This document shows, one piece after another, positions 9,163 through 17,037 of a DNA stretch of 64,000 nucleotides; the stretch's first letter is position 1, and each line of letters starts with the position of its first letter. Made by a program: the position numbers and the translations under genes. The notes beneath the pieces were generated by a model. The model saw only the letters and a program-made list of their open reading frames with translations, did not search any database and was not told where the DNA came from. The DNA lies in the NCBI RefSeq assembly GCF_000834055.1, contig NZ_JXSQ01000011.1:1-64000 (forward strand), written 5' to 3'. Source of the stretch: Leucobacter komagatae. Lineage in GTDB: Bacteria; Actinomycetota; Actinomycetes; Actinomycetales; Microbacteriaceae.

Positions 9163-9679
9163 TCAGATTCTCGACATTGCCGCGCTCGTCTGCCTCGTGC
9201 TTGCTGCCTTCCTTTCCGCTGCGGCGGGCATCGGACTGCTTCGCTTCACGGATTCGCTGAGCAGGCTGCACGCGGCGACGAAGCCACAGATCTTCGGCCT
9301 GCTGCTGGTGATCGCGGCCGTCGCCATTGACCAGCGCTCGCTCGGGGTGTTCCTCGCGCTTGTCCCAGTATTTGTCTTCCAGGCGCTGACCGCTCCGACC
9401 GCGGCCCACATGGTCGGGCGTGCCGCGTACCGTACCGGCGAACTCGACGACAACATTGTGCTGGTCGACGAGCTCGGTCCCGCCGTCGCCCGGGCGACGG
9501 CCAAGGCCGCCGAGCAGGACAGGCTGCAGGCGATTGCTGAGGAGGAGCGGGACCGCGAGCTTGAAGCTCTCGCCCTCGCTGAGCGTGAAGAGGAACAGCA
9601 GGCTCGCGCCGCGAAAGAGCTTGCCGCGCGCAAGCCGAGCGCCCCTGGCCTTGCAGAGTCGCGCGGCGACCGCGACTAG
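9155..9679 (+). CDS. mrpG: Mrp Na+/H+ antiporter subunit G
   Basis: The last subunit of the Mrp antiporter, 174 residues. The first ~110 residues contain three helices with the family motif GLLRFTDSLSRLHAATKPQ. A charged Glu/Ala/Arg-rich tail from about residue 115 is likely a cytoplasmic coiled coil and is longer than in Bacillus. It ends the operon; a long hairpin terminator follows at 9781. Confidence 0.92.
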   Translation: MFDQILDIAALVCLVLAAFLSAAAGIGLLRFTDSLSRLHAATKPQIFGLLLVIAAVAIDQRSLGVFLALVPVFVFQALTAPTAAHMVGRAAYRTGELDDNIVLVDELGPAVARATAKAAEQDRLQAIAEEERDRELEALALAEREEEQQARAAKELAARKPSAPGLAESRGDRD

Positions 9680-9699
9680 TTCGTGCCGTCTCGGCCGGT

Positions 9700-9780
9700 G
9701 ACGGTCCACGGCAGCAGCAGCTCGAGAGCGCAGCAGCAGCTCAACAGCACAGCAGCACACAACACAGCAACAGCACACAG
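9700..9780. repeat. CAG/CA-rich low-complexity stretch
   Basis: Between mrpG and the terminator lies a run of CAGCAGCAGCTC and CAGCACA-type units. It shows no start codon with a ribosome site and no coding pattern. It is simple-sequence DNA of unknown role. Confidence 0.6.
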
Positions 9781-9814
9781 CACTGTGGGCCCCTCCGAGG
9801 AGGGGCCCACAGTG
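9781..9814. terminator. Bidirectional terminator between mrpG and aceB
   Basis: A perfect 16-bp inverted repeat (CACTGTGGGCCCCTCC and complement) with a 2-base centre lies between two convergent genes, mrpG on the plus strand and malate synthase on the minus strand. No long T-run follows on either side. Confidence 0.75.
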
Positions 9815-9849
9815 CTGTTGCGGTCTACCCGAGCGTGCGTGCGTCTCGG

Positions 9850-11505
9850 CTAGCCTTCGACGAGGTACCGGCTGTAGGCCGGTACGGTGAGGAACGTCGG
9901 GAACGTGTCACCGAGCGCGACGTCTGCGAAGAGCTCCGCTGCGTCGTCGTACCGGTCGCCCTCGAAACGCTCGAAGCCCCGTACGGTCTCCGCGAGGATG
10001 CCCTCGACCCAGCTGCGCGTGATGGGCGTGCCGTCAGCGGTGCGCTGATCCTGGTGGATCCACTGCCAGATCTGCGAGCGGCTGATCTCGGCGGTCGCAG
10101 CGTCCTCCATGAGGTTGTCAATCGCGGCGGCGCCGATACCGCGAAGCCACGACTCGATGTAGCGCACGCCGATTGAGACGTTGTCGCGCACGCCCGCCTC
10201 GGTGATGTCGCGGCCGATGTGCACGTCGAGCAGCTGAGCTGCGGTCACCTCGACGTCGTCGCGCTGGCGGTCGACCTGGTTCGGGCGGTCGCCGAGCACT
10301 GCGTCGAACTCGGCCTTCGCAACGGGAATGAGGTCGGGGTGGGCGACCCAGGTGCCGTCGAAGCCGTCGCTTGCCTCGCGGTGCTTGTCGGCGCGGACCT
10401 TCTCCTCGGCCAGCTGTGTAACCTCCGGGTCGCGGCGGTTCGGGATGAAGGCGCTCATGCCTCCGATCGCGTGCGCACCGCGCTTGTGGCAGGTCTTCAC
10501 GAGCAGCTCGGTGTATGCGCGCATGAACGGCACCGTCATCGTCACTTCGCTGCGGTCGGGAAGCACGAAGCGTGCGCCGCGGCCGCGGTAGTTCTTGATG
10601 ATCGAGAAGATGTAGTCCCAGCGGCCGGCATTGAGCCCGGCCATGTGGTCGCGCAGCACGTAGAGGATCTCTTCCATCTCAAACGCGGCAGGCAGCGTCT
10701 CGATGAGGACCGTCGCGCGGATCGTGCCGTGGGCGAGCCCGAGACGTTCTTCGGTGTAGCTGAAGATGTCGTCCCAGAGCTTCGCCTCTTCGCTCGACTC
10801 GAGCTTCGCGATGTAGAAGTAGGGGCCCGCGCCGTTGGCGATGAGCTGCTGCGCGTTGTGGAACGCGTACAGGCCGAAGTCGACGAGGCTGCCGGAGGCT
10901 GCGCCCGACTGCCCCTGCGCGTCGGTGAAGCGGATGTGCTTTTCGACGAGGTGCCAGCCGCGTGGGCGCATCACGATCGTCGGTGTGCGCTCGGCAGTGA
11001 CGCGGTACTCCTTGCCCTCTGGGCTCGTGTACTCGAGCTGACCGCGGATCGCGTCGTAGAGCGAGAGCTGACCGCCGATGACGTTCTTCCACGTCGGGCT
11101 GGTCGCGTCCTCCTGGTCTGCGAGCCAGACTCGCGCACCAGAGTTCATGGCGTTGATGGTCATCTTGGGGTCGGTCGGGCCGGTGATCTCGACGCGCCGA
11201 TCCTCGAGGCCGGGGGCTGGGGCTGCGACCTGCCACGTCGCGTCCTCGCGAATGTGGCGGGTGTCCTCACGGAACTTTGGGTCGCGGCCATTGCCGATCT
11301 CGTAGCGCCTGCGTTGGCGGTCTGCGAGGCGCTCGTGGCGCGGGCTGGCAAAGCGCTCGTGCAGTTCGGTGAGGAAGGCGAGCGCTTCGGGGGTGAGGAT
11401 CTCGTCGCTGCGATCGAAGGGGCGGCCGTTGACTTCGAGGCGGGGCTCGTGGGCGGGGGAAGAGAAGGTGCGCTGCCGTTCGGCTGTCGCGGTTTGGGTG
11501 TTCAT
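9850..11505 (-). CDS. aceB: Malate synthase A
   Basis: Malate synthase condenses glyoxylate with acetyl-CoA to malate, the second step of the glyoxylate shunt used on acetate and fatty acids. At 551 residues it matches the A isoform (~530-550) and not the ~720-residue G isoform. Recognisable parts are DPKMTINAMNSGARVWLADQ near residue 115, RPRGWHLVEKH, the LIETLPAAFEMEEILYVLRDH region, and the C-terminal RSQIWQWIHQ. Isocitrate lyase is not adjacent. It is divergent from a RamB-type regulator, the family that controls glyoxylate genes in corynebacteria and mycobacteria, so it is probably the target of that neighbour. Confidence 0.95.
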   Translation of the reverse strand: MNTQTATAERQRTFSSPAHEPRLEVNGRPFDRSDEILTPEALAFLTELHERFASPRHERLADRQRRRYEIGNGRDPKFREDTRHIREDATWQVAAPAPGLEDRRVEITGPTDPKMTINAMNSGARVWLADQEDATSPTWKNVIGGQLSLYDAIRGQLEYTSPEGKEYRVTAERTPTIVMRPRGWHLVEKHIRFTDAQGQSGAASGSLVDFGLYAFHNAQQLIANGAGPYFYIAKLESSEEAKLWDDIFSYTEERLGLAHGTIRATVLIETLPAAFEMEEILYVLRDHMAGLNAGRWDYIFSIIKNYRGRGARFVLPDRSEVTMTVPFMRAYTELLVKTCHKRGAHAIGGMSAFIPNRRDPEVTQLAEEKVRADKHREASDGFDGTWVAHPDLIPVAKAEFDAVLGDRPNQVDRQRDDVEVTAAQLLDVHIGRDITEAGVRDNVSIGVRYIESWLRGIGAAAIDNLMEDAATAEISRSQIWQWIHQDQRTADGTPITRSWVEGILAETVRGFERFEGDRYDDAAELFADVALGDTFPTFLTVPAYSRYLVEG

Positions 11506-11732
11506 GATCGTGTCCTTCGAATGGGTGAAGCCGGTGTCGTGAAGCCGCTGGGTGTGCTGCTGGGGCTGCGGGGAGGCAGTGCGTCTGGGGACGCGGAGGC
11601 CGTGTTCCGCAGGTGAATCGGTTGTGTGCTTCTATCTTCGGCCCACCGAACGGGCTAATGCGGGCGTTTCTCGCGTGAAATTTCGCACTATTTCTGCTTG
11701 CCGAAAATTTGAAGGTCTGTCACGATGGGGGC
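11506..11732. promoter_or_regulatory. aceB / RamB-type regulator divergent promoter region
   Basis: Two AT-rich, partly symmetric strings stand out in this GC-rich intergenic region of 227 bases. GTGAAATTTCGCAC lies at 11675-11688 (core GAAATTTC is a palindrome) and CCGAAAATTTGAAG at 11701-11714. They are 26 bp apart start to start, close to the regulator's start. They are candidate operators for the RamB-like protein; the link is inferred from position and base composition only. Confidence 0.4.
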
Positions 11733-13202
11733 ATGACCATTGATGCACTCGACCTCGCGCCCGTCGAGACCGAATCGGAGGGCAGCGACGCGCTCACCCT
11801 TGGCCGGCGCATTCGTGAGCGCCGCATTGAGCTCGGGATGACGCTCGAGCAGCTCGCCTCCGCGGTGGATCGTGCGCCCTCGCAGCTGTCAGCACTCGAG
11901 AACGGGAAGCGGGAGCCGCGGCTGCCGCTGCTGCGATCGCTCGCGAGCGCGCTGCAATCGACCGTTGACGAGCTGCTCATCGACGAGGCGCCGAGTGAGC
12001 GAGCCGCTCTCGAGATCTCGGTAGAGCGGGCCCAGCGCGGATCGGTGTTTCGCTCGCTTGGGCTGCAGCCGATCCGCGTGTCGAAGACCGTGAACGACGA
12101 GACGCTCCGCGCCATCATCGGGCTGCATCAGGAGGTCGAGCGCCTGCACAGCGAGCGCGCCGCGACGCCGGAGGAGGCCCGCCGCGCGAACACCGAGCTG
12201 CGGGAGGGGATGCGTGTCGCGAACAACTATTACCCCGACCTCGAGCGGGCGGCGGCGCAGCTGCTCGACAGCGTCGGATACTCGGGCGGCCCAGTGCTCC
12301 AGCAGACCGTCGCGCGCGTTGCGGAGAAGCTTGGCTTCACGCTGCACTACGTGACGGACCTGCCGCACTCGACACGTTCGGTGATTGACAGGCGAAACGG
12401 CCGCATCTATCTCAGCGCGAACCTCCCGTCGCGTGACGCTCGCGCCCCGATCCTCCGCGCCCTCGGCAGTCTCGTGTGCGGTCACGAAGAACCGAGAAAC
12501 TACGGGGACTTCCTGAAGCAACGCGTCGAAGTGAACTATCTCGCTGGTGCGGTGCTCCTGCCGGAGGCCGCTGCCGTTGACTCGCTCAAAGACGCAAAGA
12601 AGCGCAGGGAGATCTCGATGGAGGACCTGCGCGACGCCTTCGCCGTGTCGTACGAGATGGCCGCGCATCGCTTCACCAACCTTGCGACCGAGTGGCTCGA
12701 CCTCAACGTCCACTTCATGAAAGCCCACGAATCGGGCACGCTCATCAAAGCCTACGAAAACGATGGCGTGAGGTTCCCCTCCGATGCGTTGGGGAACCTT
12801 GAGGGCGCTATGGTGTGCCGAAACTGGACGGCGCGCACCGTCTTCGCGCAGCCCGACTTCTTCAACCCCTGGTACCAGTACACGGACATGGCTTCTGGCG
12901 GAACGTACTGGTGCACCTCGCGTCTCGAGAACGCTAAGGAGGGGCAGTACTCCGTGAGCGTCGGGGTGCGGTTTGAAGACGTGAAGTGGTTCCGCGGGCG
13001 CGAAACTCAGCACCGCTCGCAGTCGTTCTGCCCCGACGAGCGCTGCTGCCGGCGTGCCTCGACCGAGCTCACGCAGAAGTGGCAGGCCTCCGCGTGGCCC
13101 GAGGCTGCGACCCCGACGAGTTTGCTCGCGGCGCTGCCGACGGGCACATTCCCCGGCGTTGACTCGCACGAGGTCTACGAATTCCTTGAATCCCACGAGT
13201 AG
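11733..13202 (+). CDS. ramB: RamB-type XRE-family regulator (short-chain fatty acid / glyoxylate control)
   Basis: A 489-residue DNA-binding regulator. An XRE helix-turn-helix occupies about residues 28-82 (RRIRERRIELGMTLEQLASA...APSQLSALENGKREPRLPLL). An ImmA/IrrE-like middle region follows (EVNYLAGAVLLPEAAAV), without an HExxH zinc protease motif. The C-terminal DUF2083-like domain is Cys-rich (GTYWCTSR; SFCPDERCCRR). This architecture is that of RamB, which senses acetate or acyl-CoA status and controls aceA/aceB in relatives. The ATG at 11733 is preferred over 11709 because GGGG lies just upstream and the extra residues are not family-like. Divergent placement with aceB supports the role. 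Confidence 0.8.
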   Translation: MTIDALDLAPVETESEGSDALTLGRRIRERRIELGMTLEQLASAVDRAPSQLSALENGKREPRLPLLRSLASALQSTVDELLIDEAPSERAALEISVERAQRGSVFRSLGLQPIRVSKTVNDETLRAIIGLHQEVERLHSERAATPEEARRANTELREGMRVANNYYPDLERAAAQLLDSVGYSGGPVLQQTVARVAEKLGFTLHYVTDLPHSTRSVIDRRNGRIYLSANLPSRDARAPILRALGSLVCGHEEPRNYGDFLKQRVEVNYLAGAVLLPEAAAVDSLKDAKKRREISMEDLRDAFAVSYEMAAHRFTNLATEWLDLNVHFMKAHESGTLIKAYENDGVRFPSDALGNLEGAMVCRNWTARTVFAQPDFFNPWYQYTDMASGGTYWCTSRLENAKEGQYSVSVGVRFEDVKWFRGRETQHRSQSFCPDERCCRRASTELTQKWQASAWPEAATPTSLLAALPTGTFPGVDSHEVYEFLESHE

Positions 13203-13336
13203 TGGCGGGGTGCGATGAGACCCGGCGCTTCCCTCCGCAGGTCGTGCCGGCGATGCGCGCGATCCCGCCACGCGCGGACGGAATTGCGCGGTCCGCGAAT
13301 AACCCCTGAGTATTACGATTTCGACGTGCGCTGGGG

Positions 13337-13382
13337 TACCGCACTGCGGTAGCGTAGGGGGACAGTATCGGGGCGTAGCCCC
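13337..13382 (+). promoter_or_regulatory. Dyad and hairpin upstream of garA
   Basis: TACCGCA-C-TGCGGTA at 13337-13351 is a perfect 15-bp dyad overlapping a possible -10 element TAGCGT (13350-13355). A second short hairpin, GGGGC-GTA-GCCCC, lies at 13370-13382 in what would be the leader. The first could be an operator for the garA-ftsR transcript. No regulator is assigned. Confidence 0.4.
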
Positions 13383-13406
13383 ATCGAGTATGAAACGGGT
13401 GATGCA

Positions 13407-13862
13407 GTGGTGAGCGAGAAGCGGAGCAAAGATACCGAGGTACGCGCCACGGAGCAGTTCCGTGAGGATCTCAACGCGATGATTCGTGCCCAGGTCACCG
13501 ACCTGAGTATCGACGAGCTTGAGGCAGTGCAGTCGCTGCCGTCTGGAGCGGCACTACTTGTTGTCCGCCGCGGGCCAGACCTTGGGGCACGTTTCCTGCT
13601 CGACCAGAACGTCACGGTTGCCGGGCGTCACCCGGCCGCTGACATCTTCCTCGATGACGTCACCGTCTCGCGCAAGCATGCCGAGTTCAAGCGCAACGGC
13701 ACAACGTTCTCCGTGCTCGACCGCGGGTCGCTCAACGGCACCTACTGCAACGGTGAGCGCATCGACGGTGAGGTTGTCCTCGAAGACGGGGTAGAGGTGC
13801 AGGTGGGCAAGTTCCGCTTCACGTTCTTCGCCTCGCGCTTTGATCTTCCAGGCTCGTTCTAA
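13407..13862 (+). CDS. garA: GarA/OdhI-type FHA domain protein
   Basis: GarA (OdhI in corynebacteria) is a phospho-switch protein that, unphosphorylated, inhibits 2-oxoglutarate dehydrogenase and adjusts glutamate metabolism. The 151-residue protein has an FHA domain from about residue 50 to 140 (AGRHPAADIFLDDVTVSRKH, then GSLNGTYCNGERID). The N-terminal phosphoswitch aligns as RATEQF where GarA has ETTSVF, keeping one Thr (residue 15) but with Ala at the other. The start is one of two adjacent GTG codons (13407/13410). Its stop overlaps the next gene, and the order garA-MerR-MerR matches Rv1827/1828/1830 without the Rv1829 nuclease. Confidence 0.9.
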   Translation: MVSEKRSKDTEVRATEQFREDLNAMIRAQVTDLSIDELEAVQSLPSGAALLVVRRGPDLGARFLLDQNVTVAGRHPAADIFLDDVTVSRKHAEFKRNGTTFSVLDRGSLNGTYCNGERIDGEVVLEDGVEVQVGKFRFTFFASRFDLPGSF

Positions 13863-14539
13863 TGGCGGCCGCGCCACTTCGTGCTGTTCCCGCAGGGCTG
13901 CTGAGTATTGGGCAGGTGCTTGCGACTCTCCAGGAGGAGTTTGCTGACCTCACGCCCTCGAAGCTGAGGTTCCTCGAGGACCAGGGTCTCGTTGCTCCTG
14001 AGCGAACGAAGTCCGGGTACCGGAAGTTTTCGCAGGAGCACGTGGAGCGGGTGCGGCTGGTGCTCACGCTGCAGCGCGATCACTACCTGCCGTTGAAGAA
14101 GATCGCTGAGGTGCTTGAGGAGCTCGATGCGGGGCGCGACCCCGTCATTCCCGGAGCCTCGCAGCGCAGCGCTTCGACGATCCTGTCGTCGAAGCAGGTG
14201 CTGTCAAGTGATGAGCTGTGCCGCGCAACGGCAACGAATAAGCGTTTCCTCGGCGAGGCAATCGCCGCCGGGCTGCTGCCAGCGACCGAGGTCTTTCCGT
14301 TTGACTCGATCGCCCAGCTCACAGCGCTGGTGAAGCTCGCGCAGGCCGGGCTCACACCGCGTCACCTTCGCTCGCTGCGGATCGCGGCGGAGCGCGAAGC
14401 TGAGATGCTCGCGCAGGCCGTGTCGTCGCGGGGGGAGAAGCAGGGTTCGCCGAGCGCTGTTGACGGCTCGCTCGAGCTCGTCGAATACCTTGAGACGGTG
14501 CGCTCCGGCGTGTTGCGGCGGAAGTTCGGCGTGCTCTGA
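13862..14539 (+). CDS. ftsR: MerR-family regulator, Rv1828/FtsR type
   Basis: A 225-residue transcription factor. The N-terminal winged helix (about residues 12-80) reads LSIGQVLATLQEEF, SKLRFLEDQGLVAPERT and SGYRKF, typical of the Rv1828/Cg1631 branch whose corynebacterial member (FtsR) activates ftsZ. The C-terminal half (about 100-195) is helical, LSSDELCRATATNKRFLGEAI, a pattern also typical of this branch. Its ATG overlaps the garA stop (TAATG), so the two are coupled. A motif shared with the ftsZ promoter lies 29 nt after its stop. The gene symbol is by family resemblance and gene order. Confidence 0.8.
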   Translation: MAAAPLRAVPAGLLSIGQVLATLQEEFADLTPSKLRFLEDQGLVAPERTKSGYRKFSQEHVERVRLVLTLQRDHYLPLKKIAEVLEELDAGRDPVIPGASQRSASTILSSKQVLSSDELCRATATNKRFLGEAIAAGLLPATEVFPFDSIAQLTALVKLAQAGLTPRHLRSLRIAAEREAEMLAQAVSSRGEKQGSPSAVDGSLELVEYLETVRSGVLRRKFGVL

Positions 14540-14563
14540 TTTGGCGTCATTCCGCTGATTTCT

Positions 14564-14588
14564 CACCTTCAACTAGAACCTTAAGGTG
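14564..14588 (+). promoter_or_regulatory. FtsR/ResR-type box upstream of the second merR gene
   Basis: TTCAACTAGAACCTTAA (14568-14584) matches TTCAACTAGAACTTTAA upstream of ftsZ (44826-44842) at 16 of 17 bases. The site here is bracketed by CACCTT (14564-14569) and its complement AAGGTG (14583-14588), giving an outer inverted repeat. It lies about 100 nt before the regulator's ATG. A MerR-family operator is the simplest reading. Confidence 0.55.
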
Positions 14589-14681
14589 GAAGAAGCGAAA
14601 TCGGTGTCCGCGGTCGTTGCCAGGGAGCCCCCTCGCCGATAGCGTTAGGTGAACTGAGCACAGCGCGAAGAGAGGGACGTC

Positions 14682-15272
14682 ATGGAGCACATCGAACCGC
14701 CATCCGGCGGTAGCGGCAACGGTACACACGAGTACCTGGATTCCGCAGAGATGCTGTTCAGTGACGGCCTGCCGCAGCCGAACATCGACGGCGGTTTCAA
14801 GGGTGCAGTAGCCGCGCGCGCAGCGGGCATCACCTACCGTCAGCTCGACTACTGGGCGCGAACTGGGCTCGTTGAGCCAACCGTTCGCGAAGCGAGCGGC
14901 TCGGGCTCACAGCGCCTCTACGGCTTCCGCGACATCCTCGTGCTGAAGCTCGTGAAGCGCCTGCTCGACACCGGAATCTCGCTGCAGCAGATCCGCACCG
15001 CGGTCGCGCAGCTCCACGCGGCCGGCGTACACGACCTCTCGCAGACCACGCTCATGAGCGACGGTGCGAGCGTCTACCTATGCACGTCCAACGATGAGGT
15101 CATTGACCTCGTGAGCCGCGGCCAAGGCGTCTTTGGTATTGCCGTCGGCAAGGTGCTCCGCGAGGTCGAAACCTCGCTCGTCGATCTCGACGACCACCGC
15201 GAAAAGGGCGCCGACGACGCTGGCGCAAGCGATGAGCTCGCGGCCCGCCGCGCGGCACGCAAGACCTCCTAG
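14682..15272 (+). CDS. MerR-family regulator, Rv1830/ResR (McdR) type
   Basis: A 196-residue MerR transcription factor. The DNA-binding part has the hallmark AGITYRQLDYWARTGLVEP (about residues 46-64), GSGSQRLYGFRDILVLK and RLLDTGISLQQIRTAV; the C-terminal part contains SRGQGVFGIAVGKVLREVE. These strings are characteristic of the mycobacterial Rv1830 (ResR/McdR) group, linked there to cell growth and division. The ATG follows AGAGAGGGA at proper spacing. It lies 142 nt after ftsR, with a box in the gap that also occurs before ftsZ. Confidence 0.8.
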   Translation: MEHIEPPSGGSGNGTHEYLDSAEMLFSDGLPQPNIDGGFKGAVAARAAGITYRQLDYWARTGLVEPTVREASGSGSQRLYGFRDILVLKLVKRLLDTGISLQQIRTAVAQLHAAGVHDLSQTTLMSDGASVYLCTSNDEVIDLVSRGQGVFGIAVGKVLREVETSLVDLDDHREKGADDAGASDELAARRAARKTS

Positions 15273-15428
15273 CGATCCCGGCTCGGCGGGGGAGCCTCAC
15301 CGAGCCTCCCCGCTGCGGTTGCGGCGCGACGCATCGCGTGCCACTGCTGGCACATTCGGAGCGGACATTGAGCGACATTCCAGTGTCTGCCCGCAGAATG
15401 GTTACCCGAACCAGAAAGCGGGTGAATC

Positions 15429-16100
15429 ATGTATGCAGCAGCGAGCATGGCGCGCATCTATCTCGATGGTGTCAGTTCTCTTGAATATCTCGTCAGCGCG
15501 ATGCGTCCTGGCGATGAAGAAGCCCGGGTTCCCGCGACGCCGCTCTGGAGCGTGCGCCAGCTCTTCAGCCACCTGGCAGGCGCCTCAACCGACACGCTCG
15601 AGTCCCGCCTCGACGGGTCTCCTGGGCGAGGCTGGACGCAGCGCCAGGTAGACGAGCGGGCGTCCTACTCGGTGGCGCAGAGCATGGCCGAGATCCGACG
15701 CAACGCAGACACCCTCGCCCCCATGCTCGATGACGTCCGCGGCCCCAATCCGGCGTGGGACGTGCGCGTCCACGAGTACGACCTACGTGAGGCGCTCAGA
15801 ATCGATGCGGAGCAACGCCACACCTGGCAAGACGTCGCGTTCGGTGCGATCGAGCTCTACAATCTCCGTGACGACGCACTGGGGGAGCTGCGGATCAGCG
15901 AAACCGGCGTCGTGCTCGAGGGCACAGAAGAGTCGATGTTGCGCGTCGACATGTACGAGCTATTTCGCGGAATGTTCTCCCGCAGGTCGCAGGCGCAAAT
16001 CCTTGCCTGGGACTGGTCACCGCGTGCGCCACGCGAACTCGCCGACGACATTCCGCTGTTCTTCGGACCGCGTCTGGACGCGCAGCCCACAATTCGCTGA
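15429..16100 (+). CDS. DinB-like / maleylpyruvate isomerase-family protein
   Basis: A 223-residue cytoplasmic protein resembling the mycothiol-dependent maleylpyruvate isomerase (DinB-like four-helix) family. Evidence is the N-terminal helix pattern with LWSVRQLFSHLAGAS (about residues 37-51), a histidine in each of the expected metal sites (FSHL; VRVHEYDLREAL near 115) and a C-terminal SCP-like part ending in DWSPRAPRELADDIPLF. Members usually act with mycothiol, the actinobacterial thiol. The substrate is unknown. The start at 15429 has a weak site (GCGGGTG); ATG 15447 is an alternative. It converges with the ParA gene. Confidence 0.65.
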   Translation: MYAAASMARIYLDGVSSLEYLVSAMRPGDEEARVPATPLWSVRQLFSHLAGASTDTLESRLDGSPGRGWTQRQVDERASYSVAQSMAEIRRNADTLAPMLDDVRGPNPAWDVRVHEYDLREALRIDAEQRHTWQDVAFGAIELYNLRDDALGELRISETGVVLEGTEESMLRVDMYELFRGMFSRRSQAQILAWDWSPRAPRELADDIPLFFGPRLDAQPTIR

Positions 16101-16143
16101 CACTCGAGCCACGCCGGTGTGGCGCTGGTGTGGCGCCGGCGGG

Positions 16144-16950
16144 TTACTTCGCCTGAGCGGCTGCCGCGCCCGCGGAACGCAGTACGCGGTCGAGTACGAG
16201 GTCGAAGTGGCCAGCCATCTCCTGTGCGGGCTCGCCTGGCCACAGGTGAACGGGCTTCGCCGCGCCCTGCGCCTGCTGCAGTGCCGGACGCTCGGGGAGC
16301 TGCGGGTTGAGTACCAGCGGGCCGAACATCTCGCGCAGCTCGCGGATGCGGAACTGGTGCTCCATCGACTGCGGCTGGGTGCGGTTGATGAGAATGCCGA
16401 GGGGCTGGAGACGCGGGCTCACGCCGCGGCGGATCTCCTCGATCGCGCGCAGCGCGCGGTCCGTGGCGGCAACCGCGAAGAGGCTGGGCTCGGTGACGAT
16501 GAGTACGCGGTCGCTCGCTGCCCACGCTGTGCGGGTCAGGGCGTTCAGCGACGGCGCGGAGTCGATGAGTACGAGGTCGTAGTCGGCTTCAACGGTTGCG
16601 AGGGCTTCCTCGAGCTTCCAGATGTCGCGCGCAGACGGGTGCGGTCCATCGAAGTTGATGGCCGAGGGGCTACCGACGAGCAGGTCGATCTTGCCGCCCT
16701 CGTGGAACTCGTTCCAACCGCTCGGGGCGATCGCTGACCGGACCACCTTTTCCTTGGGTGACTCGAGCACGTCCGCGATGTTTGCGTAGCCGTCCGGGTT
16801 CACCGCGAGGCCTGTCGAAACATCCGACTGCGGGTCGAGATCGACCACCAGGGTGCGGAGACCGCGTGAGAACGCCGCCGACGCGATGCCGAGGCTCACG
16901 GTTGTCTTTCCTACGCCACCTTTGAGGGAGCTGACACTCAATACATGCAC
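16144..16950 (-). CDS. Orphan ParA/Soj-family ATPase
   Basis: A 268-residue P-loop ATPase of the ParA/MinD family. The deviant Walker A is at residues 9-17 (LKGGVGKTT, with the signature Lys10), followed by VVDLDPQSD and the Walker B-type YDLVLIDSAPS. No parB or parS-like site lies nearby, so it is not the chromosomal parAB pair. Similar orphan ParA-like proteins (PldP in Corynebacterium, Rv1708 in M. tuberculosis) affect division and chromosome positioning; that role is inferred. It is divergent from peptide deformylase across 87 bases. Confidence 0.85.
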   Translation of the reverse strand: MHVLSVSSLKGGVGKTTVSLGIASAAFSRGLRTLVVDLDPQSDVSTGLAVNPDGYANIADVLESPKEKVVRSAIAPSGWNEFHEGGKIDLLVGSPSAINFDGPHPSARDIWKLEEALATVEADYDLVLIDSAPSLNALTRTAWAASDRVLIVTEPSLFAVAATDRALRAIEEIRRGVSPRLQPLGILINRTQPQSMEHQFRIRELREMFGPLVLNPQLPERPALQQAQGAAKPVHLWPGEPAQEMAGHFDLVLDRVLRSAGAAAAQAK

Positions 16951-17037
16951 GTTTCGAGCTTAGTGGATTCCACCTGGAAACTGGTGTTTGATCTCAGGGA
17001 AGCGTCAAAGAAGTGTGGCAGCCGATAGCATCGGTGC

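Noticed and set aside
9700-9780. Small gene in the CAG-rich stretch
   Set aside because: There is no start with a ribosome site, and the composition is simple repeat.
16117-16143. Operator made of two GGTGTGGCGC repeats between the DinB-like and parA genes
   Set aside because: The site lies between converging gene ends, where an operator is unlikely; it is more probably part of a weak terminator.
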